Shown piece by piece: positions 30,891-41,300 of a stretch of 64,000 bases of DNA. The notes beneath the pieces are model-generated. The model did no database searches and had not been told where the DNA came from. It saw only the letters and a list, made by a program, of their open reading frames with translations. Source of the DNA: Pedococcus cremeus (GTDB lineage: Bacteria > Actinomycetota > Actinomycetes > Actinomycetales > Dermatophilaceae); NCBI RefSeq assembly GCF_900111375.1, contig NZ_FOHB01000013.1, positions 1 through 64,000 on the forward strand, read 5' to 3'. Position 1 is the stretch's first letter. Each line of letters starts with the position of its first letter. Position numbers and translations under genes: made by a program.

Positions 30891-32633
30891 TCAGGAGTCC
30901 TGCTCACGCCACCGGCTGGTGATGGGCAGCCGGCGGTCGCGCCCGAACGCCAGCGCCGAGATCTTCGGCCCGGGCGCGAACTGCCGGCGCTTCCACTCGG
31001 CCCGGTCCACCAGTGAGACGACCTTGTCGACGACGTCGGCCTCGAAGCCGGCCTCGACGAGCTGCGCGCGACCCTGGGCGCCGGAGACGTAGCGCTCGAG
31101 GATGGCGTCGAGCACGTCGTACGGCGGCAGCGAGTCCTGGTCGACCTGCCCCGGGCGCAGCTCGGCCGACGGGGGCTTGGTGATCGAGTTCGGCGGGATC
31201 GGCATGGTCTCGCCGCGCCGCTCGGCCTCCTCGTTGCGCCAGGTCGAGAGCTGCCACACCAGGCTCTTCGGCACGTCCTTCAGCGGGGCGAAGCCGCCCA
31301 CGCTGTCGCCGTAGATCGTGGAGTAGCCGACGGCGAGCTCCGACTTGTTGCCGGTCGCCAGCGTCAGGTGGCCCTCCTCGTTCGACAGGCCCATGAGGAT
31401 CACCCCGCGACACCGGGCCTGCAGGTTCTCCTCCGCGACGCCCGTGAGCCCCAGCTCGCCGAGGAACGCCTCGACCATCGGCTTGATGGCCTGCACGCGG
31501 TAGTGGAGCCCGGTGCGGTCGGCCAGGTCGGCTGCGTCGTCCTTGGAGTGCTCCGAGGAGTAGGCGCTGGGCATCGAGACGCCGTGCACGTTCTCGGCAC
31601 CGAGGGCGTCGCAGGCGACCGCGGCGACGAGGGCGGAGTCGATGCCCCCGGAGAGGCCCAGCACCACCGAGCGCATGCCGTTCTTGCGCACGTAGTCGCG
31701 CAGCCCGAGCACGAGGGCCTGGTACACCTCGCCGACGGGGTCGAGGCGCTCGGCGCACGGCGCCGGCCGCGCGGCATACGGCTCGGCGGTTTCCTCGCTC
31801 ACCGAGGTGAAGGTGACGCCCTCGGTGACGTCGCTCGGGTCGAAGGTCGACGGGGCGACGTCGAGGTCGACGACGAGCAGGTCCTGCTCGAACTGCGGTC
31901 CGCGCGCGAGCACCGAGCCGTCGGGGGAGACGACGATCGAGTCGCCGTCGAAGACGAGCTCGTCCTGCCCACCGACCAGGTTGAGGTAGGCCAGGACGCA
32001 CTCCGCCTGCCGGGCTCGTCGGGCGGCCAGCTCGAGGCGCACGTCGTCCTTGTCGCGCTCGTAGGGCGAGCCGTTGAGGACGAGCAGCAGCTCCGCACCG
32101 GCCTCGCGGGCCATCGAGACCGGTCCGCCCTCCTGCCAGATGTCCTCGCAGATCGCCAGGGCCACGTCGACGCCGCGGACCCGCACGACGGCGAGGTCGT
32201 GCCCCGGGGCGAAGACACGCGCCTCGTCGAAGACGCCGTAGGTGGGCAGGTGGTGCTTGGCGTAACGGGCGACGACCTCGCCGCGGTGCAGGACGGCAGC
32301 GCAGTTCTGGGGCAGCTCGCGCTGCGGGTCGGTGTCGAGGGTGCCCGGGGCGGCCCGGTCGAGGTAGCCGACGACGACCGGCAGGTCCCCGTGGCCGTCG
32401 GCGGCGAGCTGTGCGGCGAGGTGGGTCAGCGCGGCCCGGGACGCGTCGACGAACGAGGTGCGCAGCGCCAGGTCCTCGACGGGGTAGCCGGTCAGCGCCA
32501 TCTCCGGGAAGGCGACCAGGTGCGCCCCCTCGGCAGCGGCGCGGGCGGTCCACTCACGGACCAGCGCCGCGTTGCCCGGGAGGTCTCCGACGGTGGCGTT
32601 GACCTGGGCGAGGGCGAGTCGGAGCTGAGCCAT
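30891..32633 (-). CDS. nadE: NAD+ synthase, glutamine-dependent
   Basis: 580 residues; leaderless ATG (TAGGGT 6 nt before). The N-terminal nitrilase-type glutaminase has the Glu-Lys-Cys set: FPEMALTGYP (~46), KHHLPTYGVFDE (~116) and LAICEDIWQ (~150). The C-terminal ATP-pyrophosphatase domain has LGLSGGIDSALVAAVACDALG (~325) and the late NKSELAVGYSTIYGD block. Catalyses the last step of NAD synthesis. Lies 34 bp behind panB in the same direction. Confidence 0.96.
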   Translation of the reverse strand: MAQLRLALAQVNATVGDLPGNAALVREWTARAAAEGAHLVAFPEMALTGYPVEDLALRTSFVDASRAALTHLAAQLAADGHGDLPVVVGYLDRAAPGTLDTDPQRELPQNCAAVLHRGEVVARYAKHHLPTYGVFDEARVFAPGHDLAVVRVRGVDVALAICEDIWQEGGPVSMAREAGAELLLVLNGSPYERDKDDVRLELAARRARQAECVLAYLNLVGGQDELVFDGDSIVVSPDGSVLARGPQFEQDLLVVDLDVAPSTFDPSDVTEGVTFTSVSEETAEPYAARPAPCAERLDPVGEVYQALVLGLRDYVRKNGMRSVVLGLSGGIDSALVAAVACDALGAENVHGVSMPSAYSSEHSKDDAADLADRTGLHYRVQAIKPMVEAFLGELGLTGVAEENLQARCRGVILMGLSNEEGHLTLATGNKSELAVGYSTIYGDSVGGFAPLKDVPKSLVWQLSTWRNEEAERRGETMPIPPNSITKPPSAELRPGQVDQDSLPPYDVLDAILERYVSGAQGRAQLVEAGFEADVVDKVVSLVDRAEWKRRQFAPGPKISALAFGRDRRLPITSRWREQDS

Positions 32634-32920
32634 GTCGGCACCCTACCGAGGGCCCCCGGGGGGCGCGGCGCTGAGCGTTCCGGCGGCGCGCGACGGCCCT
32701 CGCGGCGGCGTCGCATCCGGGCTCGCATCCGGGCTGGGATCCGGGCTCTCGCGGGTCGTGGAGGCGGCCTCGGACCCTCCGGAACCGTCGCCTAGATACC
32801 CGATCAGGTATGTGAATTTTTGACGAGTCTTTACGTTCCGGCCGGTGGAAATGCCGGAAATTCGTGTTCTGATCTCGGTTTGTGTGCCGCTTCTGGCACA
32901 CGAACACCACTGGAGGATCT
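32634..32920 (+). promoter_or_regulatory. AT-rich leader of the secreted protease, with hairpin at 32882-32901
   Basis: Between 32800 and 32890 the sequence is distinctly less GC-rich than its surroundings. GTGTGCC (32882-32888) pairs perfectly with GGCACAC (32895-32901), loop GCTTCT, 10 nt before the GGAGG ribosome site of the protease at 32912-32916. TTGACG at 32818-32823 is the best -35 candidate; no good -10 is seen. Confidence 0.45.
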
Positions 32921-35203
32921 GTGAAGAGACGTCACGTGAGCGTCCTGTCCGGGGTGGCGGTGGCAGCCGTCGCGCTGAGCATGGCGCCCGTCCAGGCGCA
33001 GGCAACCCCTGTGCAGGGCGACAAGGAACCGAAGGCCACGAACCGGGCCCACGACCTTCCCAACCCGCTCGGCGACGCCCAGCGCGCACTGCGCAAGGAG
33101 GCCGTCGAGAAGCTGGTCAAGGGGGAGGCCACCACGGAGACCCGCGGGGGCCAGCGGGTCATCAAGATCAAGGGGAACGCCAAGGCCCCCAAGGGGAGCA
33201 AGGCGTCAAAGGACCGCTACGTCTCCTACCCCGTGGAGCGTGAGGAGGACATCTTCACGATCCTCACCGACTTCAGCGACCTGACCCACAACAACATCCC
33301 TGAGCCCGACCGCAACTGGGACGGCAGCAGCACGGACGACAACTCGACCTACTGGACGAAGGACTTCGACCGTCAGCACTACCAGGACATGATGTTCGGC
33401 GACGGTGAGTCGTTCAAGGACTTCTACCTCAAGCAGTCCAACGGTCGGTTCCTCGCCAAGGGCGACGTCTCCGACTGGGTGCAGGTCAAGGGCGAGGCCG
33501 CCACCTACGGCAACAACGACAACGAGCAGCAGGGCTACTGGTCCTACATCACCGACACGGTGAACGCCTGGTACCAGGCGCAGCTCGCGGCGGGCAAGAC
33601 CAAGGCCGAGATCAACGACTACCTCAAGCAGTTCGACAAGGTCGACCGCTACGACGCCGACGGCGACGGCAACTTCAACGAGCCCGACGGCTACATCGAC
33701 CACTTCCAGGCCATCCACGCCGGAGAGGGCGAGGAGGCCGGCGGCGGTGTGCTCGGTGCGGACGCCATCTGGTCGCACCGTTGGTACGTCAACTCGACCG
33801 ACTACGGCCAGACCGGCCCGGCGCAGGCCAAGCTCGGCGGCGCCAAGATCGGTGACTCCGACATCTGGGTCGGCGACTACACCACCGAGCCGGAGAACGG
33901 CGGCCTCGGCGTCTTCGCCCACGAGTTCGGCCATGACCTCGGCCTGCCCGACCTGTACGACACCCAGGGCGGTGACAACGGCACCGGCTTCTGGACCCTC
34001 ATGTCCGGTGGCTCCTGGCTGAACCACGGCACCGACTCGATCGGCACCACGCCCGGCTACATGGGTCCGTGGGAGAAGCTCCAGCTCGGCTGGCTCGACT
34101 ACAAGGTCGTGCCCTACGGCCAGGACTCGACGGTCAAGCTCGGCCCGGCCGACAAGCCGGCGTCCACGTCCAACTACCAGGCGCTCATCACGCCGCTCCC
34201 GGACAAGACGGTCACGACGGCCTACAACAAGCCGCACTCCGGCTCGTACGAGTGGTGGGGCGGTGCCGACGACAGCCTCAACAACACGCTCTCGCGCACC
34301 ATCGACCTCACCGGCAAGAACTCGGGCTCGGTCTCGGCGTGGCTGCAGTACAACATCGAGAAGGGCTACGACTACCTCTACGCCGAGGTCAGCACCGACG
34401 GTGCCAACTGGTCGTCTGTCGGCTCCCCGGTCACGGGCCCGACGGACAACAAGGCGCTGACGCCGTGGCAGCAGCAGACCTGGGACCTCACGCCATACGC
34501 CGGCAAGAGCATCCAGTTCCGCTTCCGCTACGCCACCGACGGCGGACTGCACTACGAGGGCCCGTTCGTCGACGACATCGCGGTGACCGCCGACGGTGCC
34601 CAGGTGTTCAGCGACGACGTGGAGTCCGGTGACAACGGCTGGACGGCCCAGGGCTTCTCCCGCATGACCGGCACCACCTCTGAGCAGGCCAGCCACTACT
34701 ACATCGCCGAGAACCGGACCTACACCGGTTACGACGCGACCCTGCAGACGGGCCCGTACAACTTCGGGTTCGCCAACACCCGCCCCGACTGGGTGGAGCG
34801 CTTCCCGTACCAGAACGGCATGCTCGTCTGGTACATCGACGGCCAGTACACGGACAACAACACCCGCAACCACCCCGGTGGCGGCGAGGTGCTCCCGGTC
34901 GACGCCCGTCCGGCTCCGGTGCGGTTCTACGACGGCACCAAGCTCGGCAACCGGCGCCAGCCGTTCGACGCCACCTTCGGCCTCGAGAAGACCGACGCGG
35001 TCACGTTCCACAAGAACGGCATCGCCACCGAGGTCCCCTCGCAGCCGGCGATCCCGACCTTCGACGACAGCAACCCCAACGCCTACTGGGACGCCACCAA
35101 CCCGTGGAGCTCCACCAAGGTCGCGGGCACCGGCACCGTCATGAAGGTCAACAAGTCCAGCGACGGCGGCAACGAGCTGCAGGTGCAGGTCAGCTTCAAG
35201 TGA
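32921..35203 (+). CDS. Secreted M6-family metalloprotease (immune inhibitor A-like)
   Basis: 760 residues from GTG at 32921, GGAGG 4 nt upstream. The N-terminus KRRHVSVLSGVAVAAVALSM is a Sec signal peptide with cleavage probably near QAQA. The zinc motif HEFGHDLGLPDLYD is near residue 334, followed by FWTLMSGGSW, the M6 Met-turn. The second half contains a beta-sandwich resembling MAM/immune-inhibitor modules (ITLxSRTIDLTGKN-like, then FVDDIAVTADG). An extracellular proteolytic enzyme. Asp/Asn-rich stretches (DADGDGNFNEPDG) look like calcium sites. Followed by a strong hairpin terminator; monocistronic. Confidence 0.92.
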   Translation: MKRRHVSVLSGVAVAAVALSMAPVQAQATPVQGDKEPKATNRAHDLPNPLGDAQRALRKEAVEKLVKGEATTETRGGQRVIKIKGNAKAPKGSKASKDRYVSYPVEREEDIFTILTDFSDLTHNNIPEPDRNWDGSSTDDNSTYWTKDFDRQHYQDMMFGDGESFKDFYLKQSNGRFLAKGDVSDWVQVKGEAATYGNNDNEQQGYWSYITDTVNAWYQAQLAAGKTKAEINDYLKQFDKVDRYDADGDGNFNEPDGYIDHFQAIHAGEGEEAGGGVLGADAIWSHRWYVNSTDYGQTGPAQAKLGGAKIGDSDIWVGDYTTEPENGGLGVFAHEFGHDLGLPDLYDTQGGDNGTGFWTLMSGGSWLNHGTDSIGTTPGYMGPWEKLQLGWLDYKVVPYGQDSTVKLGPADKPASTSNYQALITPLPDKTVTTAYNKPHSGSYEWWGGADDSLNNTLSRTIDLTGKNSGSVSAWLQYNIEKGYDYLYAEVSTDGANWSSVGSPVTGPTDNKALTPWQQQTWDLTPYAGKSIQFRFRYATDGGLHYEGPFVDDIAVTADGAQVFSDDVESGDNGWTAQGFSRMTGTTSEQASHYYIAENRTYTGYDATLQTGPYNFGFANTRPDWVERFPYQNGMLVWYIDGQYTDNNTRNHPGGGEVLPVDARPAPVRFYDGTKLGNRRQPFDATFGLEKTDAVTFHKNGIATEVPSQPAIPTFDDSNPNAYWDATNPWSSTKVAGTGTVMKVNKSSDGGNELQVQVSFK

Positions 35204-35273
35204 CCTCACCGTCAGCTCACCAGCAGGACTGAGCTGACCGGCGGGACAAAGGAGTCCGGCCACAGCGTGACAG

Positions 35274-35303
35274 CGGGGCCCCGGGAGCGATCCCGGGGCC
35301 CCG
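35274..35303 (+). terminator. Strong hairpin downstream of the M6 protease
   Basis: Perfect 13-bp stem: CGGGGCCCCGGGA (35274-35286), loop GCGA, TCCCGGGGCCCCG (35291-35303), 70 bp after the protease stop and 55 bp before the next gene's start. Confidence 0.85.
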
Positions 35304-35358
35304 TTCGCGTGCGCGGTGCTCCACTGCCGAGCCAGCGCCTCGCCCTAGTGTTGGGGCC

Positions 35359-36906
35359 GTGAACCACGACTACGACGACGTCGTCATCGGTGCCGGCCAC
35401 AACGGGCTGACCGCCGCCGCCTACCTCGCGCGGGCCGGGCGGCGGGTCCTCGTCCTCGAGGCCGCCGACCACGTGGGCGGGGCGGCCGTGTCGGCCCGGG
35501 CCTTTCCCGGCGTCGACGCCCGGCTGTCGCGCTACTCCTACCTCGTCTCGCTGCTGCCGCGCCAGGTCATGACCGACCTCGACCTCGACCTGCGGCTGAT
35601 CCGGCGCCGCTACTCGTCGTTCACCCCGCTGCCGTCCGACCCGCGCCGCTCGGTGCTGGTCGACAACGGCGACCCCGCCGCCACCGCCCACGCCTTCGAG
35701 GTGCTCACGGGGTCCCTCGACGCCCATCGGGACTGGCAGCGCTTCTACGACCGCATGGCCGCCCTTGCGCGAGTCGTCTTCCCGACGGTCCTGGAGCCGC
35801 TGCGCGCCGCCGACGAGCTCGCCGAGCGGGTGGGCGACGACGAGCTGTGGAAGGGCGTCACGCAGCGGCCGCTCGGCGAGCTGCTCGAGGCCACCTTCCC
35901 GGACGACACGCTGCGCGGCATCGTCGCGACCGACGCCCTCATCGGCACCTTCGCAGACCTGCGGGGCGACGACCTGCGCCAGAACGTCTGCTTCCTCTAC
36001 CACCTCATCGGTGGCGGCACCGGTGACTGGGACGTGCCGGTCGGCGGGATGGGGGCGCTCACCACCGCCCTCGCCGGGGCCGCGTCGGCAGCCGGTGCCG
36101 ACATCCGCACCGACGCCCGGGTGCTCAGCGTGACTCCCGACGGAGACGTCGAGTGGGAGGGCGGATCCGCCCGGGGCGCGGCGGTGCTCGCCGCCTGCGC
36201 GCCGGCGGTGCTCAACGGGCTGCTGGCCGCCGGGGGAGCGGCGCCGGTCCCCACCGAGGAGGCACCCGAGGGCGCGCAGCTGAAGGTCAACATGCTGCTG
36301 AGCCGGCTGCCGCGCCTGTTGGACCCGGACGCAGACCCCGCTGCCGCGTTCGCCGGCACCTTCCACATCAACGAGGGCTACCAGCAGCTCCAGGACGCGT
36401 ATGCCGCCGCTGCCGCCGGCCACGTGCCGCAGCTCCCGCCGTGCGAGATCTACTGCCACAGCCTCTCCGACCGCAGCATCCTCGGCCCGGAGCTGGCCGC
36501 CTCGGACGCGCAGACCCTCACCCTGTTCGGCCTGCACATGCCGGAGCGGCTCTTCCGTGAGGACCACGACGAGATGCGTGACCTCGCCCTCAGCCACACC
36601 CTCGAATCGCTGAACTCGGTGCTGGCAGAACCCATCCAGGACGTGCTGCTGCGCGACGCCGACGGCGCCTACTGCCTCGAGGCCCGCACCCCGGTCGAGC
36701 TCGAGCGGGAGGTCGGCCTCCCCGGCGGCAACATCTTCCACCGGTCGCTGCAGTGGCCATGGGCCGAGAGCGCCGCGGACGTCGGGACCTGGGGCGTGGA
36801 GACGCCGCACCCGAAGGTGTTCCTCGCGGGGGCCGGCGCGCGCCGCGGAGGCGGGGTGTCCGGCATACCGGGCCACAACGCCGCCCAGGCGGTGCTGGGC
36901 TCGTAG
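35359..36906 (+). CDS. FAD-dependent oxidoreductase, phytoene desaturase/PYROXD2-like
   Basis: 515 residues; leaderless GTG at 35359 (TAGTGT 7 nt before). FAD loop VVIGAGHNGLTAAAYLARAG and VLVLEAADHVGGAAV at the N-terminus; C-terminal GVSGIPGHNAA motif supplies the second nucleotide contact. Its HIGGGTGDWDVPVGGMG-type segment is typical of the crtI/PYROXD2 group. A second member of this group is encoded at 50645; neither lies in a carotenoid cluster, so a pyridine-nucleotide or amine dehydrogenase role is equally possible. Confidence 0.86.
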   Translation: MNHDYDDVVIGAGHNGLTAAAYLARAGRRVLVLEAADHVGGAAVSARAFPGVDARLSRYSYLVSLLPRQVMTDLDLDLRLIRRRYSSFTPLPSDPRRSVLVDNGDPAATAHAFEVLTGSLDAHRDWQRFYDRMAALARVVFPTVLEPLRAADELAERVGDDELWKGVTQRPLGELLEATFPDDTLRGIVATDALIGTFADLRGDDLRQNVCFLYHLIGGGTGDWDVPVGGMGALTTALAGAASAAGADIRTDARVLSVTPDGDVEWEGGSARGAAVLAACAPAVLNGLLAAGGAAPVPTEEAPEGAQLKVNMLLSRLPRLLDPDADPAAAFAGTFHINEGYQQLQDAYAAAAAGHVPQLPPCEIYCHSLSDRSILGPELAASDAQTLTLFGLHMPERLFREDHDEMRDLALSHTLESLNSVLAEPIQDVLLRDADGAYCLEARTPVELEREVGLPGGNIFHRSLQWPWAESAADVGTWGVETPHPKVFLAGAGARRGGGVSGIPGHNAAQAVLGS

Positions 36907-36925
36907 CCCACGCAGGTCCCACACC

Positions 36926-36942
36926 GTGGCGCGCCGCGCCAC
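36926..36942 (+). terminator. Short perfect hairpin upstream of glnA2
   Basis: GTGGCGC (36926-36932), loop GCC, GCGCCAC (36936-36942), 20 bp after the flavoprotein stop. No U-tract; likely a terminator or processing stem. Confidence 0.5.
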
Positions 36943-36973
36943 CACGACACCCGAGTAGGGCAGGATTCGTCCC

Positions 36974-38311
36974 ATGGATCGTCAGCAGGAGTTCGTCCTC
37001 CGCACCATCGAGGAGCGCGACATCCGCTTCGTGCGGCTGTGGTTCACCGACGTGCTCGGGACGCTCAAGTCCGTGGCCGTCGCGCCGGCCGAGCTCGAGG
37101 GTGCGTTCGCTGAAGGCATCGGCTTCGACGGGTCGGCCATCGAGGGCTTCGCCCGGGTCTACGAGGCCGACATGCTGGCCAAGCCCGACCCCGCGACGTT
37201 CCAGGTGCTGCCGTGGCGTGGCGAGAGCCCCGGCACCGCGCGGATGTTCTGCGACATCGCCCTCCCGGACGGCACGCCCGCCAAGGCCGACCCGCGACAC
37301 GTGCTGCAGCGCGCGCTGGGCAAGGCGGCCGACCTCGGCTTCACCTTCTACACGCACCCGGAGATCGAGTTCTTCCTGCTGGAGCAGGGTTTCCGCCCGG
37401 GGGAGCGGCCGGAGCCGGTCGACAACGCCGGGTACTTCGACCACGTGCCGCACGGCACCGGCCACGACTTCCGGCGCGCCGCCATCACCATGCTCGAGTC
37501 GATGGGCATCTCGGTGGAGTTCAGCCACCACGAGGGCGCCCCCGGTCAGAACGAGATCGACCTGCGCTACGCCGACGCGCTGTCGACGGCCGACAACATC
37601 ATGACCTTCCGCACGGTCATCAAGGAGGTCGCGCTCGAGCAGGGCATCTTCGCCTCCTTCATGCCCAAGCCCTTCGCCGAGTTCCCCGGCTCGGGCATGC
37701 ACACGCACATGTCGCTCTTCGACGGCGAGAGCAACGCCTTCTACGAGGCGGGCGCGCCGTACCAGCTGTCAAAGGTGGGGCGGCAGTTCATCGCCGGCCT
37801 GCTGCGCCACGGCGCCGAGATCACCGCGGTGACCAACCAGTGGGTGAACTCGTACAAGCGCCTCTGGGGCGGTGGCGAGGCGCCGGCCCACCTGACCTGG
37901 GGCCACAACAACCGCAGCGCCATGGTGCGGGTGCCGATGTACAAGCCCGCCAAGGGCCAGAGCAGCCGGGTCGAGCTGCGCACCCTGGACTCCGCGTGCA
38001 ACCCCTACCTCGCCTTCGCGGTGATCCTCGCCGCCGGTCTCAAGGGCATCGAGGAGGACTACGAGCTGCCGGCCGAGACCGAGGACGACGTGTGGGGCCT
38101 GACCGGCTCGGAGCGCCGCGCCATGGGCATCGAGCCGCTGCCGGCCACGCTGCACGAGGCGATCGCCGTGATGGAGCGGAGCGAACTGGTGGCCGACACC
38201 CTCGGCGAGCACGTCTTCGACTTCTTCCTGCGCAACAAGCGTGCCGAGTGGGACGACTACCGCGGCGAGATCACGCCGTTCGAGCTCAAGCGGTACCTGC
38301 CGGGCCTGTGA
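36974..38311 (+). CDS. glnA2: Glutamine synthetase type I, GlnA2
   Basis: 445 residues, ATG at 36974. ATP-dependent ammonium assimilation into glutamine. Signature blocks: GIGFDGSAIEGFA, PEIEFFLLEQG, NEIDLRYADAL, KPFAEFPGSGMHTHMSLF, WVNSYKRLWGGG and LRTLDSACNPYLAFAVIL. The length and the absence of the canonical NLY adenylylation site match actinobacterial GlnA2 rather than GlnA1. glnE follows after 10 nt, an arrangement known from Mycobacterium tuberculosis and related species. Confidence 0.93.
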   Translation: MDRQQEFVLRTIEERDIRFVRLWFTDVLGTLKSVAVAPAELEGAFAEGIGFDGSAIEGFARVYEADMLAKPDPATFQVLPWRGESPGTARMFCDIALPDGTPAKADPRHVLQRALGKAADLGFTFYTHPEIEFFLLEQGFRPGERPEPVDNAGYFDHVPHGTGHDFRRAAITMLESMGISVEFSHHEGAPGQNEIDLRYADALSTADNIMTFRTVIKEVALEQGIFASFMPKPFAEFPGSGMHTHMSLFDGESNAFYEAGAPYQLSKVGRQFIAGLLRHGAEITAVTNQWVNSYKRLWGGGEAPAHLTWGHNNRSAMVRVPMYKPAKGQSSRVELRTLDSACNPYLAFAVILAAGLKGIEEDYELPAETEDDVWGLTGSERRAMGIEPLPATLHEAIAVMERSELVADTLGEHVFDFFLRNKRAEWDDYRGEITPFELKRYLPGL

Positions 38312-38321
38312 CGGGGGAGTG

Positions 38322-41300
38322 GTGAGCCCTCGTCAGCCCTCCCGCACGGCGACCCTGGCCCGGCTGGGCTTCGCCGAGGCGGCCCGGGCCGAGCAGCTGC
38401 TGGGCGACCGCGCCCTGGCCGGGCTGGTCGACCCGTTCGACGACGAGTTCAGCGACGGCCTGCCGGACGCCCTCGGCGACACCGCCGACCCCGACCTCGC
38501 GCTGCTCAGCCTCGTGCGGCTCATGGAGTCGGTGCGGGCCGACGAGCCCCGGCGGCGCGACAGCGAGGCCGACCCAGAGGGTTCGCTGTCCGGGCTCGTC
38601 GCCGCCCTGCGCCACGCCGGGGCGGCCCGCGACCGGCTGCTCGCGGTGCTGGGGGCGTCGACGGCCCTGGCCGACCACCTCGTCGCGCACCCCGAGCACT
38701 GGCGCGACGTCACCGAGGCCAGAACCCTGACGACGCAGGAGCGGGTGGACCACCTCACCGGCGCCGTACGGGAACCCGGTGGGCTCACGGCATACGACGC
38801 CCTGCGCGTCGCCTATCGGCGTGAGCTGCTCGGCATCGCGGCGATCGACCTGACCTCCGACGGACCGACGGCGACACTGCCGGACACGGCGGAGGCGCTG
38901 GCCGACCTCGCCGAGGCGGCCCTGGAGGCGGCCCTGGTCATCGCGCGGGCGGAGCTGGGGGAGAAGGCCGACACCTGCCGGCTGGCCGTCATCGGGATGG
39001 GCAAGACCGGGGGCCGGGAGCTCAACTACGTCAGCGACGTCGACGTCATCTTCGTCGCCGAGCCGGCCGACGGCGCCGACGAGACCACGGCGCTGGCCGC
39101 CGCCACCGCGCTGGCCACCCACCTCATGCGGGCCTGCTCGACGTCCACGGCCCACGGGGTGCTGTGGCCGGTGGACGCCGCGCTGCGCCCGGAGGGCAAG
39201 CAGGGACCGCTCGTGCGCACGGTCGCCAGCCACCGTGCCTACTACGAGCGGTGGGCCAAGACGTGGGAGTTCCAGGCGCTGCTGAAGGCCCGGGCGGTCG
39301 CCGGTGACCGGCAGCTGGCCCGGGAGTACCTCGACGCGGTGAGCCCGCTGGTGTGGCAGGCGGCCTCGCGCGAGAACTTCGTCGAGGACGTGCAGGCGAT
39401 GCGCCGGCGGGTCGAGCAGCACGTGCCGCCGGCCGAGGCCGACCGGCAGCTCAAGCTCGGTCCCGGCGGGCTGCGCGACGTCGAGTTCAGCGTGCAGCTG
39501 CTGCAGCTGGTGCACGGCCGCGCCGACGACTCGCTGCGCTCCGGCACGACGCTGGAGGCGCTCGACGCCCTGGCCGTGGGCGGCTACGTCGGGCGCGACG
39601 ACGCCGCGGCGCTGGACGAGAGCTACCGGTTCCTGCGCACCCTCGAGCACCGGATCCAGCTCTTCCGGCTCCGCCGCACCCACCTCATGCCCACCGCCGA
39701 CCCCGACCTGCGCCGCCTCGGCCGTGGGCTGGGCTACCGCAGCGAGGCCGAGGTCGAGGTGGTCACCCGGTGGCAGCAGCAGGCCCGCGAGGTGCGGCGC
39801 ATCCACGAGCGGCTGTTCTACCGGCCGCTGCTGGCGGCGGTGGCGCGGCTCAGCACCTCCGAGGCCCGGCTCGGGCCCGAGGCGGCCCGCGAGCGGCTGG
39901 CGGCCCTCGGCTTCCGCGACCCCGCCGGCGCGATCCGCCACCTCGAGGCGCTGACCTCTGGGGTCAGCCGGAGGGCGGCGATCCAGCGGACGCTGCTGCC
40001 GGTCATGCTCGGCTGGTTCGCCGACGAGGCCGACCCCGACGGTGGGCTGCTCGCGTTCCGCAAGGTCAGCGAGGACCTCGGGTCCACCCACTGGTACCTC
40101 CGCCTGCTGCGCGACGAGGGCTCCGCCGCCGAGCGGCTCGCGCACACCCTCGCCCGCAGCCGGTATGCCGCGGACCTGCTCATGGGCGCGCCCGAGGCGG
40201 TCGCCGTCCTCGGCGAGAGCGCCGGGCTGGCGCCGCGGCCCCGCGAGGACCTCCTGCGCAGGATGACCGCGGCAGCCGCACGCAAGGACGACCCGGAGCG
40301 GGCGGTGCAGGCCGCGCGCAGCGTGCGACGCCACGAGCTCTTCCGCATCGCGGTGGCCGACCTCACCGGCCAGCTCGACCTGAGGGGCGTCGGCCACGCG
40401 CTCACCGACGTCACCGAGGCGCTCGTCGAGGCCAGCCTGGACGTCGCCCAGCGCGCGGTCGCCGAGAGCCACGGCGGCGAGCTCGCCACCTCCCTCCTCG
40501 TCGTCGGCATGGGCCGGCTCGGCGGGGCCGAAGTGGGCTACGGCAGCGACGCCGACGTGATGTTCGTGCACGAGCCGCGGGCCGGTGCCTCCGAGGAGGA
40601 GGCGCAGGCCCAGGCGTTGGAGGTGGTGCAGGAGCTGCGGCGGCTGCTCGCCAGCCAGGGCCCGGACCCGCACCTCGGCATCGACGCCGACCTGCGTCCC
40701 GAGGGGAAGAGCGGGCCGCTGGTCCGCAGCCTCGACAGCTACCGCTCCTACTACGCGCGCTGGTCGCTGACCTGGGAGTCACAGGCGCTGCTGCGCGCTC
40801 GGCCCATCGCCGGTGACGAGGACCTCGGCCGCCGTTTCCTCGAGCTGGTCGACCCGCTGCGCTGGCCGGAGAAGGGGCTCGGGCCCCGCGAGGTGCGAGA
40901 GATCCGCCGGCTCAAGGCGCGCATGGAGGCCGAGCGGCTGCCGCGCGCCGCCGACCCCAAGACGCACTTCAAGCTCGGCCGTGGCGGGCTGAGCGACGTC
41001 GAGTGGACCGTGCAGCTGGTGCAGATGTGCCACGCCCACGAGGTGCCGGCCCTGCGCACGACCTCGACGCTGGAGGCCCTGCAGGCGGCTGTCGACGCCG
41101 AGCTGCTCGACCCCGCCCACGCGGAGGACCTGCGGGCGGCCTGGACCCTCGCCTCGCGGATGCGCAACGCCTCGGTGCTCTTCCGCGGGCGGCCGGTGGA
41201 CTCGGTTCCCTCGGACCTGCGGGTGGCCGACGGGGTGGGCCGGATCATGGGGATGGACCCCGGGAGCGGGGCCGAGCTGGCAGACCTCTACCGCCGGTTC

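Noticed and set aside
38286-40673. Very long open frame (about 795 codons) antisense to glnE
   Set aside because: It mirrors the strongly biased third codon positions of glnE, as is usual at this GC; glnE motifs are unambiguous, and the antisense product shows no domain.
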